Notes: a model not told the origin generated them from the letters alone. 49,171 nt of DNA from Acidobacteriota bacterium (GCA_026708285.1 JAPOVF010000123.1:1-49171), one strand, 5' to 3'. Positions 8,230 through 16,420 are shown, numbered from the stretch's first letter. Program-made: numbers and translations.

Positions 8230-8576
8230 GTTGTTTCCTCCGGTCAGCTAGTTGCGACAGCCTCACCCCTACGGGTCATGCGCTACCAAGTTAGGCTGCC
8301 CAGGTTGTGATGAACGAGAGGAACCATAGCGACGGTGTCGCAGCCTGTCAAGGGCGAAGGGGAAACGGCCGAGTGAAGACACTGTGACATGTTGGTCGGG
8401 AGTCTCTGGGCCACACGGGCCGGAGCTAACTGTCACGGTGCCAAGGCGTTCACCGAGGCCTACACAACAGAGCAGCGGATCGCGCACCTGCCCCACGCAA
8501 GCCCTCCCATCTCACATCTGTCCGCACCACAATACCTTCCAGTTGGCCGGAGAACTCGGACGAAGGCAGGGTACCC
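8230..8576. other. Intergenic stretch without a convincing gene
   Basis: 347 bp between the Cys-rich gene start and the deoA-type phosphorylase stop. The part nearest 8229 holds the promoter (8323-8351) and an untranslated leader of roughly 85 nt. In the rest (8352-8576) small open frames exist on both strands, but none has a ribosome site with a recognisable protein. No repeat or RNA gene was recognised. Confidence 0.6.
8323..8351 (-). promoter_or_regulatory. Sigma70-like promoter of the secreted-protein cluster
   Basis: On the minus strand TTGACA (8351-8346) is followed by exactly 17 nt and TATGGT (8328-8323). The -35 box is perfect and the -10 matches four of six consensus bases including the key T, A and final T. 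The predicted transcription start is near 8316, giving a leader of roughly 85 nt before the ATG at 8229. It is among the clearest promoters visible in the window. Confidence 0.65.
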
Positions 8577-9842
8577 CTACTCCGCCACCGGCGGGGGCGC
8601 CTCGATCCGCTCCCCGATGACGAGCGCCGCCGCGACTTCCCGCCGGAGCGTTTCCGGGTCGCGGCGGACGTAGAGGCGGGCGAGTTCCTGGCCGCGTTCG
8701 ACCTTCTGGCCCAGTCGCACGTCGTAGCGGAGCGCGACGGCGCGATCGATCCTCGTCGGGTCGCGGTCCGGGCGACAGGCGTCCGCGAATGCGTTACCGA
8801 TCCGGCGGCAATCGACGGCGGCGAGATACCCGGACGCGGAGGCGGTGACCACGGCCTCGACCGGCGCCAGGTCCAGCGCGGAGGTCCAGGCGGTCACGGC
8901 GCCCTGGGCATCGGCCCAGTCGATCAGCTTCTGGCGGGCGGCGCCCGAGCCGATCACGGCCTCGAGGTCGCGCGAACGCATCTCCCTGCCGACCAGGCGG
9001 GCCGCCCTGGAGCAAATCGCCGTCACCACCTCGAACAGTCGCGGGTCGCCGTCGCCGCCCAGAAAGTCCAGGGCTTCCCGGACTTCCGCCGCGTGGCCGA
9101 CCCATCGGCCAAGAGGCTGACTCATGTCGCTCAGCACGCAGTCCGCCGGCGTGCCGCAGACGGCGCTGATCGAGGCGAGGCTCGAGGCAAGGGTGCGGGT
9201 GTCCTCCGGGTCGGGGAAGAAGCCGCCGTTACCGGTCTTGACGTCGAACACAATCCCGGATGCTCCCAGGGCGAGCTTCTTCGACAGGATGCTGCCGACC
9301 ACCAGCGGAATCGAACCCACGGTCGACGTCCGGTCCCTCAGGCCGTACAGGCGCCTGTCGGCCGGCGCGATGCCGGCGGTCGCGATGCCGATCGCCATGC
9401 CGAATCGCTCGAGGAGTTCGAGCGTCCTGCTCCGATCCAGTTCCAACCGCACGCCGGGAATACTCTCCAGCTTGTCCGCGGTCCCGCCGCTGTGGCCCAG
9501 CGAGCGGCCGGTGAGTTTGGCCGCCGGCACGCCGCAGGAGGCGAGCAGGGGCAGCGCGACCAGGCTCACCGTGTCCCCGACGCCACCCGTCGAGTGCTTG
9601 TCGACCACGGTTCCGAAGTCCTTCGCCAGACCCCACTGGTCACCGGACTCGAGCATCGCGAGGGTCAACTCCCGCGTCTCGTCGCCGCTTAAGCCCCGCA
9701 TCGCGGCGGCCATCAGGAAGGCGGCAAGGTGTACGTCCGTCCAGCTTCCGTCGGCCGCCCCGGCGACGACCGACCGCACCTCGTCCCTGGTCAGCGTCCG
9801 CCCCTGACGCATCCGGTTCAGAATGGCGTAGGGCGTCACCAC
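8577..9842 (-). CDS. deoA: Thymidine/pyrimidine-nucleoside phosphorylase
   Basis: Cytosolic enzyme that splits thymidine, and in some members uridine or deoxyuridine, with phosphate into base and (deoxy)ribose 1-phosphate. The 421-aa product contains the phosphate-binding motif KHSTGGVGD at residues 82-90, the hallmark AAKLTGRSLGHSGGTADKLES, and SKKLALGASGIVFDVKTGNG. The all-alpha N-terminal lobe is present (MVTPYAILNRMRQGRTLTRDE). The start is GTG at 9842, with a second GTG in frame immediately after. It follows the TPR protein gene by 20 nt on the same strand. Whether it is strictly thymidine-specific (deoA) or broad-specificity (pdp) cannot be decided here. Confidence 0.93.
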   Translation of the reverse strand: MVTPYAILNRMRQGRTLTRDEVRSVVAGAADGSWTDVHLAAFLMAAAMRGLSGDETRELTLAMLESGDQWGLAKDFGTVVDKHSTGGVGDTVSLVALPLLASCGVPAAKLTGRSLGHSGGTADKLESIPGVRLELDRSRTLELLERFGMAIGIATAGIAPADRRLYGLRDRTSTVGSIPLVVGSILSKKLALGASGIVFDVKTGNGGFFPDPEDTRTLASSLASISAVCGTPADCVLSDMSQPLGRWVGHAAEVREALDFLGGDGDPRLFEVVTAICSRAARLVGREMRSRDLEAVIGSGAARQKLIDWADAQGAVTAWTSALDLAPVEAVVTASASGYLAAVDCRRIGNAFADACRPDRDPTRIDRAVALRYDVRLGQKVERGQELARLYVRRDPETLRREVAAALVIGERIEAPPPVAE

Positions 9843-9862
9843 CGGGCTGCGGTTAGGGGGCG

Positions 9863-10696
9863 TTAACCGCCGAAACCGAACGGACTCGCGGCGGCGGGAT
9901 CGGGTCCAAGCTGCTGCCGGGCCCTGATCGCGTAGCCGCTGTCCGGATGCTCATCGACGATGCGCTGGTAGGTTTCCCGGGCGCCCTCCTCGTCACCGAG
10001 CTGGTCCAGGGTGGCGGCGAGTTCGAACAGCAGCACGTCCTTCGGCAACTCGGAAGTCTCGGTCGCCACGGCGCCGCGGAGTTCGGCCGCGAGCTGCTCT
10101 CCCCGGCCCTCGGCGCGGTCGAGGCTGTAGAGGTTCATCTGCAGACCGATGGCCAGCGCATGGTCGCCGCCGTTCGACTCGAGATACTCCGTCCACAGCG
10201 CGCGCGCCGTCGCCGTATCGCCCTCGGCCGCGGCGATCTGGCCCAGATACACAGAAGCCAGACGACCCGAGGAGGTTGAGCCGTAGCTCTCACGGACCGC
10301 TTCGAGGGCTGACCGCGCCTCCGCGCGGCGCTCCGCGTCGGACGCGAAGGTCAGGCCTTCCTCTTCGCCGTCCTCCTGGGCAGCGGGTTCCGCTCCGGCA
10401 TCGCCTTCGCCCGGGGCACTGTCCGGCGGCGCGTCGAGGAAGTCCAGGGCGGTGTCCGCTTCCGGCGCCTTGACCTCTGCCCGGAAGACCTCGAGGGCCT
10501 TGCTGAGTTCAAAGCTGGCCTCCGCTTCGCGGCCTTCCTGGTAGTTCAGGAACAGCACCACGCCGACCACGACGACGATCACGCCCGCGATCCCGATCAG
10601 GATCTGCCGGATGTGCTCCGCGAACCAGGTGGAAGCCGAAAAAACCGCTTCGCGCACCTCGTCGCGCCGCATCTCCTCTCGTGTCAGACGACTCAT
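9863..10696 (-). CDS. YfgM-like membrane-anchored tetratricopeptide protein
   Basis: A 277-aa protein with a basic/acidic N-terminal cytoplasmic tail (MSRLTREEMRRDEVREAV), a single membrane helix (ILIGIAGVIVVVVGVVLFLNY) and a periplasmic TPR-like helical domain. The last repeat is LFELAATLDQLGDEEGARE, and the middle contains RLASVYLGQIAAAEGDTATA. This layout matches YfgM/ancillary SecYEG subunits and related DUF2133-like proteins. An acidic low-complexity linker of about 30 residues (near residues 88-117) separates the helix from the repeats. The ATG at 10696 is chosen because GGGAGG lies 6 nt upstream; an ATG eight codons earlier lacks one. It is divergent from tatA. Role in secretion or chaperone binding is inferred from layout only. 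Confidence 0.72.
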   Translation of the reverse strand: MSRLTREEMRRDEVREAVFSASTWFAEHIRQILIGIAGVIVVVVGVVLFLNYQEGREAEASFELSKALEVFRAEVKAPEADTALDFLDAPPDSAPGEGDAGAEPAAQEDGEEEGLTFASDAERRAEARSALEAVRESYGSTSSGRLASVYLGQIAAAEGDTATARALWTEYLESNGGDHALAIGLQMNLYSLDRAEGRGEQLAAELRGAVATETSELPKDVLLFELAATLDQLGDEEGARETYQRIVDEHPDSGYAIRARQQLGPDPAAASPFGFGG

Positions 10697-10844
10697 GCAA
10701 GACCTCCCGGAGCGGCGCAAACCCTACCACCGTTGCCCCGGGGAGCGTCCCCGCTCACGAGCTGTGGCAGACTTGTCCCCAAGGCGCCTGCCGCCGAAGT
10801 CGACTGTCGGGCGACGCCACACTCAACCACCTGGAGCACCCACC

Positions 10845-11030
10845 ATGCCGACCTTGGGAATTGGCGAACTGCTGATCGTTCTCGCGATCATCGTCCTGGT
10901 CTTCGGCGCCAGCCGGATCCCCAAGCTGGCGGGTGGTCTCGGCGCCGGCATCCGGAACTTCAAGCGCGGCCTGAACGAGCCCGCCGAGGACGAGAACGAG
11001 GAGAAGCCGACGGGCAAGATCGAAGAGTAG
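10845..11030 (+). CDS. tatA: Twin-arginine translocase subunit TatA/E
   Basis: TatA forms the pore component of the Tat system, which exports folded proteins. The 61-aa product has the short N-terminal membrane helix (IGELLIVLAIIVLVFGASRIP), the conserved FG hinge, and the amphipathic helix KLAGGLGAGIRNFKRGLNE, followed by an acidic tail. GGAG lies 8 nt before the ATG. The frame is open further upstream, but the helix must begin near the N terminus, so the ATG at 10845 is clear. tatB and tatC are not nearby. In many bacteria a lone TatA-type gene of this kind works with a tatC encoded elsewhere. Confidence 0.94.
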   Translation: MPTLGIGELLIVLAIIVLVFGASRIPKLAGGLGAGIRNFKRGLNEPAEDENEEKPTGKIEE

Positions 11031-11047
11031 TGGCGCGTCTGGACGGG

Positions 11048-11124
11048 TGGTGCGCCTGGAGGGACTCGAACCCCCGACCTGCGGATTAGGAATCCGCCGC
11101 TCTATCCCGCTGAGCTACAGGCGC
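11048..11124 (-). tRNA. tRNA-Arg (anticodon CCT)
   Basis: The reverse complement folds as a full cloverleaf. Acceptor arms GCGCCTG and CAGGCGC pair perfectly, the D stem is GCTC/GAGC, the anticodon stem GCGGA/TCCGC encloses loop TTCCTAA, and the T arm is GGGGG-TTCGAGT-CCCTC. The anticodon CCT reads AGG (Arg). The 3' CCA is encoded (11050-11048). Length is 77 nt including CCA. It lies between tatA (convergent) and apt. Confidence 0.96.
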
Positions 11125-11141
11125 GTCGCCTCTGCAGGATC

Positions 11142-11675
11142 TCAGTATCGGACCAGCGATTCAACCACGTCGTACCCTTCAAGCCGCCGCCGGCCTTCAA
11201 GGTACGTCAGTTCCACGACGAATCCGATGGCCTCGACCCTGGCCCCGACCGAGTCCACCAGGTCGGCGGCGGCCCTCGCGGTGCCGCCGGTGGCCAGAAG
11301 ATCGTCGACCAGGGCCACCCGGTCCCCGGAAGCGAGGCCGTCGACATGCATTTCCAACGTGTCCGTGCCGTACTCGAGTTCGTAGGTGCGCGCGGCGGTC
11401 CTCGCGGGGAGCTTCCCGGGCTTGCGCACCGGCACGAAGCCCGCGTTCAATCGAACCGCCACCAGCGGCGCGAAGATGAAGCCGCGGGCCTCGATCCCGA
11501 CCACATGATCGATCCGGTGGTCCGCGAAACGCTCCGCGAGCCGGTCGGCGGCCTCCCGCAGCGCCGCCGGCTCCTTGAGCAAGGTCGTGATGTCCTTGAA
11601 CAGGATCCCCGGCTTCGGAAAGTCGGGCACCTCCCGAATCCAGTCCTTCAGCCGGAATGCCGCTTTCGATCCCAT
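11142..11675 (-). CDS. apt: Adenine phosphoribosyltransferase
   Basis: Salvages adenine with PRPP to give AMP. The 177-aa protein has family features throughout: [21 protein letters not shown] near the N terminus, [24 protein letters not shown], and the PRPP-binding loop [13 protein letters not shown] at residues 120-132. The start is ATG at 11675. It lies 30 nt downstream of pcm on the same strand and is the last protein gene of the lpxD-to-apt run. Adenine made by the MTA phosphorylase encoded two genes upstream is a direct substrate, so the two may work together. Confidence 0.96.
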   Translation of the reverse strand: MGSKAAFRLKDWIREVPDFPKPGILFKDITTLLKEPAALREAADRLAERFADHRIDHVVGIEARGFIFAPLVAVRLNAGFVPVRKPGKLPARTAARTYELEYGTDTLEMHVDGLASGDRVALVDDLLATGGTARAAADLVDSVGARVEAIGFVVELTYLEGRRRLEGYDVVESLVRY

Positions 11676-11705
11676 CGCTGCTTCTCCACCTCGTCAGGCC
11701 GCCAA

Positions 11706-12386
11706 CTAGCGAACCCTGGTCTTCCAACCCTGGCGACCGATCAGGGGCACGAATCGCACGGATTCGCCGACGTCGCGGGTCACCGTGCCGTTCGGGTACT
11801 TCCGGTAGGTCACCAGGTTCTGCTTGTTCCGGTCGCCTTCCGGAATCACCAACCGACCATCCGACGCCAGTTGCTCGACGAGCGCGTCAGGAACGCGGGG
11901 CGCGGCGGCCGCGACCAGGATGCGGTTGAAGGGTCCCGCATCCTTCCAGCCGACCGTGCCGTCGAAGACCTGCACCTTGACGTTCGGTAGCCCGAGCGCT
12001 CGCATCCGCGCCATCGCCTCGCGGGCCAGGGGACCCAACCGCTCGATGCTGTAGACCCGACGTGCCAGAAGCGCCAGCACGGCCGTCTGATAACCCGAAC
12101 CGGTACCGATCTCGAGCACTGAGTCCTCCTCCTCGACAGCGAGGTCTTCGGTCATGCGGCCGACGATGTACGGCTGGGAGATCGTCTGCTCGCAACCGAT
12201 TGGCAGCGCGCTGTCGCGGTACGCGTCGTTCACGAGATGGTCCGGCACGAAGAGGTGGCGAGGCACCCGTCCCATGGCCGCGAGGACCCGCTCGTCCTTC
12301 AGGCCGTACTGCTCGACCAGCTTCCGCACCATGCGGCGCCGGGCGTGACGGTAGCCGTCCGCCCGATCGACCGCGAGCGTTTTCAA
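11706..12386 (-). CDS. pcm: Protein-L-isoaspartate O-methyltransferase
   Basis: Methylates L-isoaspartyl residues in aged proteins using S-adenosylmethionine, starting their repair. The 226-aa protein has the family N-terminal motif VPRHLFVPDHLVNDAYRD, the active-site segment IGCEQTISQPYIVGRM, and the SAM-binding motif VLEIGTGSGYQTAVLA, with AAAAPRVPDALVEQL further on. The ATG at 12386 overlaps the surE stop by 4 nt. The surE-pcm pair is widely conserved in bacteria and is linked to stress and stationary-phase survival. All expected motifs are present. Confidence 0.96.
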   Translation of the reverse strand: MKTLAVDRADGYRHARRRMVRKLVEQYGLKDERVLAAMGRVPRHLFVPDHLVNDAYRDSALPIGCEQTISQPYIVGRMTEDLAVEEEDSVLEIGTGSGYQTAVLALLARRVYSIERLGPLAREAMARMRALGLPNVKVQVFDGTVGWKDAGPFNRILVAAAAPRVPDALVEQLASDGRLVIPEGDRNKQNLVTYRKYPNGTVTRDVGESVRFVPLIGRQGWKTRVR

Positions 12387-13159
12387 CCCAGCGCTCCCAC
12401 GAGACCGGGCAATACGCCGTCGTTGCCGGCGATGGCCTTCCGGTCGGTGAGGTCGGCCGAGAGCGGAGTGATCGAGATGTATCCGTCCCGCACGGCCGCG
12501 GCGTCCGTGTCGTCCAGGCGCTCCGGCTCGGGCTTCCCCACCAGCCAGTACATCGAGCCGCCTCGCGGATCTGCCTGCTCCACGACCGCGTTGCGATAGG
12601 GCCTTCGCCCGAGCCGTGAGACCCGGACGCCGCGGGGCGGATCGAACGGGAAGTTCACGTTGAGGAGCATCCGCTCGGGAATCCCCTGCTCCAGCAGGGA
12701 GATGATCGCACGCACGGCCAGCTTCGCGGCGCGTTCCATGTCGGCGGGCTGGGCCTTTCGGTACTCCTGGGAGAAGGCGACCGCCGGCACGCCGAGGAGC
12801 CGCCCTTCGAGCGCGGCCCCGACCGTACCGCTGTGCGTCACGTCGTCGCCCAGGTTGACGCCGTAGTTGATGCCCGAGACGAGCAGATCGGGCCGTTCGT
12901 CCAGTAGCGCGTGAACGCCCAGGTTGACGCAGTCGGACGGCGTCCCGTCGACCGCGAACCAGCCTTCCCGCACTACCCTGGCCCGCAGGGGCCGGAACAG
13001 CGTCAGCGCCTGGCCACAGCCGCTCTGCTCGTGCAGGGGCGCCACGACCTGGTACTCGATCGGCCCTTTCGACGTGGAGAGACCGTCGAGCGCCGCGGCG
13101 AGCCGACGCAGACCGGGGGCTTCGATGCCATCGTCGTTCGTCAGCAGCAGTCGTGTCAC
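12383..13159 (-). CDS. surE: 5'/3'-nucleotidase SurE
   Basis: SurE removes phosphate from nucleoside monophosphates and other phosphorylated substrates in stationary phase. The core begins LLLTNDDGIEAPG, with the metal-binding Asp pair in NDD. VNLGVHALL, VSGINYGVNLGDDVTHSGTVGAA and AVAFSQ are conserved. The start is taken as GTG at 13159, because the family begins almost immediately before the first beta strand. An ATG at 13201, 14 codons earlier, lies inside the end of the MTA phosphorylase gene and is the alternative. Its stop overlaps the pcm start. Total length from GTG is 258 aa, normal for the family. Confidence 0.95.
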   Translation of the reverse strand: MTRLLLTNDDGIEAPGLRRLAAALDGLSTSKGPIEYQVVAPLHEQSGCGQALTLFRPLRARVVREGWFAVDGTPSDCVNLGVHALLDERPDLLVSGINYGVNLGDDVTHSGTVGAALEGRLLGVPAVAFSQEYRKAQPADMERAAKLAVRAIISLLEQGIPERMLLNVNFPFDPPRGVRVSRLGRRPYRNAVVEQADPRGGSMYWLVGKPEPERLDDTDAAAVRDGYISITPLSADLTDRKAIAGNDGVLPGLVGALG

Positions 13160-13181
13160 GTCCGTTCTCGCTCGTCGCGGT

Positions 13182-14075
13182 TCAACTGTTGCCGCCGCCA
13201 TCGAACACGCGGCCGACGATCGGCGCCAGATCGCGCAGCACGGACTTCGGTATGACCGCAGGGTCGGTGATCAGGGCGTGTTCCAGCGCGCTGGCGCAGG
13301 GGCAGGATCCGGGGTGCCGTTCCTCGGGCAACGCGGCGACGATTCGGGCCACCGCTGCCTGCGCGGTGCGCGCGTTCTGCTGCAGCACGGCCAAAACGGC
13401 CTCTACGGTGACGTCCTCTTCCTCCTCGTGCCAGCAGTCGTAGTCCGTGATCAGGGCGAGAGTCGCGTAGCAGATCTCCGCCTCCCGCGCGAGCTTCGCC
13501 TCCTGCAGGTTCGTCATGCCGATCACATCGGCGTTCCAGCCGCGGTGCATGAAGGACTCGGCGCGGGTCGAGAACTGAGGCCCCTCCATGCACACGTACG
13601 TGCCGCCGCGGTGAACCACGGCCCCCGCGCCAGCCGACTGTTCCGCGCACACGTTCATCAGAACGGGACAGATCGGGTCGGCGAAGGCGACGTGCGCCGC
13701 CAGCCCGTTGCCGAAGAACGTGTCGGGCCGGTGTCGCGTGCGGTCGATGAACTGGTCAGGCACGACGATGTGGGTCGGCCGGTAGCGCCGCCGCAGCGAG
13801 CCGACGGCGGACAGCGAGACCAACCGCTCCACCCCCAGCGTCTTGAAGGCGTAGATGTTGGCGCGGAAGTTCAATTCGCTCGGCAGAATGCGGTGACCAC
13901 GCCCGTGACGGGCAAGGAAAGCGACCCGCCGACCGCGGAGCTCACCCAGCACGAAGACCTCCGAGGGGCTGCCGAACGGTGTCTCGATCGCACGTTCCTC
14001 ATGGACCTCAAGCTCCGCCATCGAGTAGAGGCCGGAGCCCCCGATGATCCCTATCCTGCAGGCGTCGGCGCTCAT
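13182..14075 (-). CDS. mtnP: S-methyl-5'-thioadenosine phosphorylase
   Basis: Cleaves methylthioadenosine, a by-product of polyamine and other SAM-dependent reactions, to adenine and methylthioribose 1-phosphate. The 297-aa protein has GIIGGSGLYSM at residues 9-19, ARHGRGHRILPSELNFRANI, VCMEGPQFSTRAES and GMTNLQEAKLAREAEICYA, all typical of MTAP-type phosphorylases. The ATG at 14075 overlaps the oxidoreductase stop (14072) by 4 nt. A longer reading from 14174 lies wholly within the neighbouring gene and was discarded. A closely related inosine-specific (MTIP) activity cannot be fully excluded. Adenine released could feed apt. Confidence 0.92.
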   Translation of the reverse strand: MSADACRIGIIGGSGLYSMAELEVHEERAIETPFGSPSEVFVLGELRGRRVAFLARHGRGHRILPSELNFRANIYAFKTLGVERLVSLSAVGSLRRRYRPTHIVVPDQFIDRTRHRPDTFFGNGLAAHVAFADPICPVLMNVCAEQSAGAGAVVHRGGTYVCMEGPQFSTRAESFMHRGWNADVIGMTNLQEAKLAREAEICYATLALITDYDCWHEEEEDVTVEAVLAVLQQNARTAQAAVARIVAALPEERHPGSCPCASALEHALITDPAVIPKSVLRDLAPIVGRVFDGGGNS

Positions 14076-15031
14076 GTCGCGCGTCCGGCGATCGTCGAGT
14101 TCACCCGCAGCGCCGTCTTGAGGGCGCGCCGGCCGGCTTCGCCGTCGACTAGAGGCGCCCCGCCGCCGGCGCAACGGTCAAGAAACGCTTCCAGTTCCCG
14201 GCGAAGCGGCTCGCCCTGCTCCACCTCGAGGTCGGTCGGCACGATGAGCCCGGCCGGCCCGCCGGCGGCAGCGGCGGCCGCTGGCGCCGACGCTCCGGCG
14301 CCCCTGCTTCGCACTCTCCGAAACCCCTTCACCGTCTGTTCCTGGTAGTCCAGCGAGTGGTATCTGTCGGCGAAGAAGACACGTAGCTGGCGCACACGCT
14401 CCGCGGACACCCTGGACGCGGTCAGGTTCGCCACGCAGCCCGACTCGAGTTCGATCCGGGCATCGGCGATGTCGACACGGTCGGACAGGACGTCGATCCC
14501 GACCGCGCGCACCTCGCGAACCGGACTCGGATCGAGGGCATGGAGGATCTGCAGGTCGTGAATCATCAGGTCCAGCACAACGTCCACATCCAGGCTGCGA
14601 GGGCTGAAGGGCGACATCCGTTCCACTTCGACGAAGCGGGGACCGAAAGCCGATGTCAGGAGTTCCTGAACGGCAGGATTGTAGAACTCGACGTGGCCCA
14701 CCGCCAGCACCACGCCGCGCGTCGCCGCGGCCGCGATCAGAACGTCCGCCTGGGCGAGGTCAACCGCGATCGGCTTCTCCACCAGCACGTGGACGCCCGC
14801 CTCGATCAGACGTTCCGCCACATCGAGGTGATCCACCGTCGGCACGGCAACTACGGCCAGGTCGACGGCTTCGGCCAGTTCCTCGAGCCCGGCCGCCACC
14901 GCGGCGCCATGTTCGGCCGCGACACTTTCGGCCCGGGCCGCCTCCGCGTCGACCACGACGACCGACCGGGGTTCCAGCAGATCCGTCAAGAGGCGGACGT
15001 GATGGCGGCCCATCACACCGGCACCGACCAC
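14072..15031 (-). CDS. Gfo/Idh/MocA family oxidoreductase adjacent to lpxA (GnnA-like candidate)
   Basis: An NAD(P)-dependent oxidoreductase of about 319 aa. The Rossmann motif GAGVMGRHH is at the extreme N terminus, VEKPIAVDL carries the family EKP motif, and VGHVEFYNP and DLMIHDLQILHAL fit the C-terminal domain. Near residue 240-255 an Ala/Gly-rich loop (GAGASAPAAAAAAGGPAG) is inserted. The only canonical start is GTG at 15031, which trims the first beta strand. The same frame is open back to the lpxA stop codon with no ATG, GTG or TTG, so a non-canonical start is possible. In Acidithiobacillus a member of this family, GnnA, beside lpxA begins UDP-GlcNAc3N synthesis. No GnnB-type aminotransferase is present in the window, so that role is only a candidate. 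Confidence 0.85.
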   Translation of the reverse strand: MVGAGVMGRHHVRLLTDLLEPRSVVVVDAEAARAESVAAEHGAAVAAGLEELAEAVDLAVVAVPTVDHLDVAERLIEAGVHVLVEKPIAVDLAQADVLIAAAATRGVVLAVGHVEFYNPAVQELLTSAFGPRFVEVERMSPFSPRSLDVDVVLDLMIHDLQILHALDPSPVREVRAVGIDVLSDRVDIADARIELESGCVANLTASRVSAERVRQLRVFFADRYHSLDYQEQTVKGFRRVRSRGAGASAPAAAAAAGGPAGLIVPTDLEVEQGEPLRRELEAFLDRCAGGGAPLVDGEAGRRALKTALRVNSTIAGRAT

Positions 15032-15109
15032 GCCGGCCCGGCGCCCCGCCGCAGCGCCGCCGTCGCCGCCAGCTCGCCCGGAGGGTGCCGTGCCCAGTGC
15101 GAGCTCCCC

Positions 15110-15916
15110 TCAGGCGCCCCGCGATCCGCGGCGCGCCGAACGGATGAAGCCCCTGGTGGAACTGTGAATGAATGCGATCAGCGCGTCCACGTCGGCGTGT
15201 CCGGCATGCCCGGCTTCCAGTTCCTCGAGAGCCTGCGTCCTGTTCCGCCGCGAGCGCGTGACGACACGCACCGCGCGCTCGATCGCCCGGATGTCCTCCG
15301 GCGACTTCCCCTTGCGCTCCAGGCCGATACGGTTGACGCCCATGCACGCCGGCTTGATCCCGACCGTGATGCAGAACGGCAGGGCGTCCATGGTGATCAC
15401 GGAGTAGCCGCCGATATAGGCGTGCCTGCCGACACGGCAGAACTGGTGAACGCCGGAGAACGCCCCGATCGTGGCGTCGTCCTCGACGACCACGTGCCCG
15501 GCAAGAGTGCCGCCGTTCGTGAAAACCGTACGGCTGCCCACCTGGCTGTCGTGACCGACGTGGGTCTGGGTCATGAACAGGTTGTCATCGCCGATTCGGG
15601 TTTCTCCGCCGCCGAACTCGGTGCCCCGGTTGATCGTGCAGAACTCCCGGAACTGGTTTCGGTCGCCAATGGTGAGCCGGCTCCTCTCCCCCTCGTACTT
15701 GAGGTCCTGCGGATCGAAGCCGATCGCCGCATGGGGAAAGACCCTGTTGGCCCGGCCGAGGACCGTGTCGCCGTAGATCGTCGCATGGGCGCCGATCTTC
15801 GTGCCGTCGCCTACCTGGACGCCGCCGCCAATCACGGCGTAGGGGCCGACGACCACGTCTTCACCCAACTCGACGCCGTCGCCAACGATCGCCGTCGGGT
15901 GGATTTCGGCCGTCAT
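15110..15916 (-). CDS. lpxA: UDP-N-acetylglucosamine O-acyltransferase LpxA
   Basis: First enzyme of lipid A synthesis: it transfers a 3-hydroxyacyl chain from ACP to the 3 position of UDP-GlcNAc or its 3-amino analogue. The 268-aa protein is a left-handed beta helix of hexapeptide repeats (IHPTAIVGDGVELGEDV and onward). It contains GFDPQDLKYEGERSRLTIGD, EFCTINRGTE and the catalytic His122 in THVGHDSQVG, equivalent to His125 of E. coli. The ATG at 15916 follows fabZ by 33 nt. The gene ends RRGSRGA-TGA, and the oxidoreductase continues in the same frame. The adjacent oxidoreductase makes the sugar substrate specificity an open question. Confidence 0.96.
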   Translation of the reverse strand: MTAEIHPTAIVGDGVELGEDVVVGPYAVIGGGVQVGDGTKIGAHATIYGDTVLGRANRVFPHAAIGFDPQDLKYEGERSRLTIGDRNQFREFCTINRGTEFGGGETRIGDDNLFMTQTHVGHDSQVGSRTVFTNGGTLAGHVVVEDDATIGAFSGVHQFCRVGRHAYIGGYSVITMDALPFCITVGIKPACMGVNRIGLERKGKSPEDIRAIERAVRVVTRSRRNRTQALEELEAGHAGHADVDALIAFIHSSTRGFIRSARRGSRGA

Positions 15917-15949
15917 CGTGCTTGCCGCGGCATCAGCACGGCCAGTCGC

Positions 15950-16420
15950 TCAGGCCGTTGCCATGGCGGACGTGCAGACGGCCTCCACCGCCAGCTCGCC
16001 GTCCACGGTCGCCCGCCCGCGGAAGCGTGAGTGGAAGGTCCGAAGGCGCAACGACTCCACCTCCATCCGCAGTTGATCGCCAGGGACCACGGGTCGGCGG
16101 AAGCGAACCTTCTCGATACCCGAGAAGAAGAGCACCTTCTGATCCCGGTCCTCGAGTTCGTGCAGCAGCAGAAGTGCGGCGGTCTGCGCCATCGCCTCGA
16201 TCACCAGGACTCCCGGCATGATCGGGTTGCCCGGAAAGTGGCCGTCGAAGAAGGGCTCGTTGCGGGTCACGTTCTTGATCGCAACGACCCGCTGGCCCGG
16301 CTCCAGCTCCAGCACCTGGTCGACCAGAAGCAGCGGATACCGGTGCGGCAACACGCTCTCGATCCACTTTGAGTCGAACGGGCCCAGGATCCCTCCGCTC
16401 CCGGCCTTCTCTCCGCTCAC
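15950..16420 (-). CDS. fabZ: 3-hydroxyacyl-ACP dehydratase FabZ
   Basis: Dehydrates 3-hydroxyacyl-ACP during fatty acid elongation and so competes with LpxA/LpxD for the same substrates. The 156-aa hot-dog-fold protein has [13 protein letters not shown] near residue 25, the catalytic His61 in [12 protein letters not shown] and Glu75 in [13 protein letters not shown]. The GTG at 16420 overlaps the lpxD stop by 4 nt. Its place between lpxD and lpxA is the standard order in diderm bacteria. Confidence 0.97.
   Translation of the reverse strand: MSGEKAGSGGILGPFDSKWIESVLPHRYPLLLVDQVLELEPGQRVVAIKNVTRNEPFFDGHFPGNPIMPGVLVIEAMAQTAALLLLHELEDRDQKVLFFSGIEKVRFRRPVVPGDQLRMEVESLRLRTFHSRFRGRATVDGELAVEAVCTSAMATA

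Noticed and set aside
14540..16030. A plus-strand open frame of nearly 500 codons antisense to the oxidoreductase and lpxA
   Set aside because: Both minus-strand genes carry clear family motifs; the antisense product has none.
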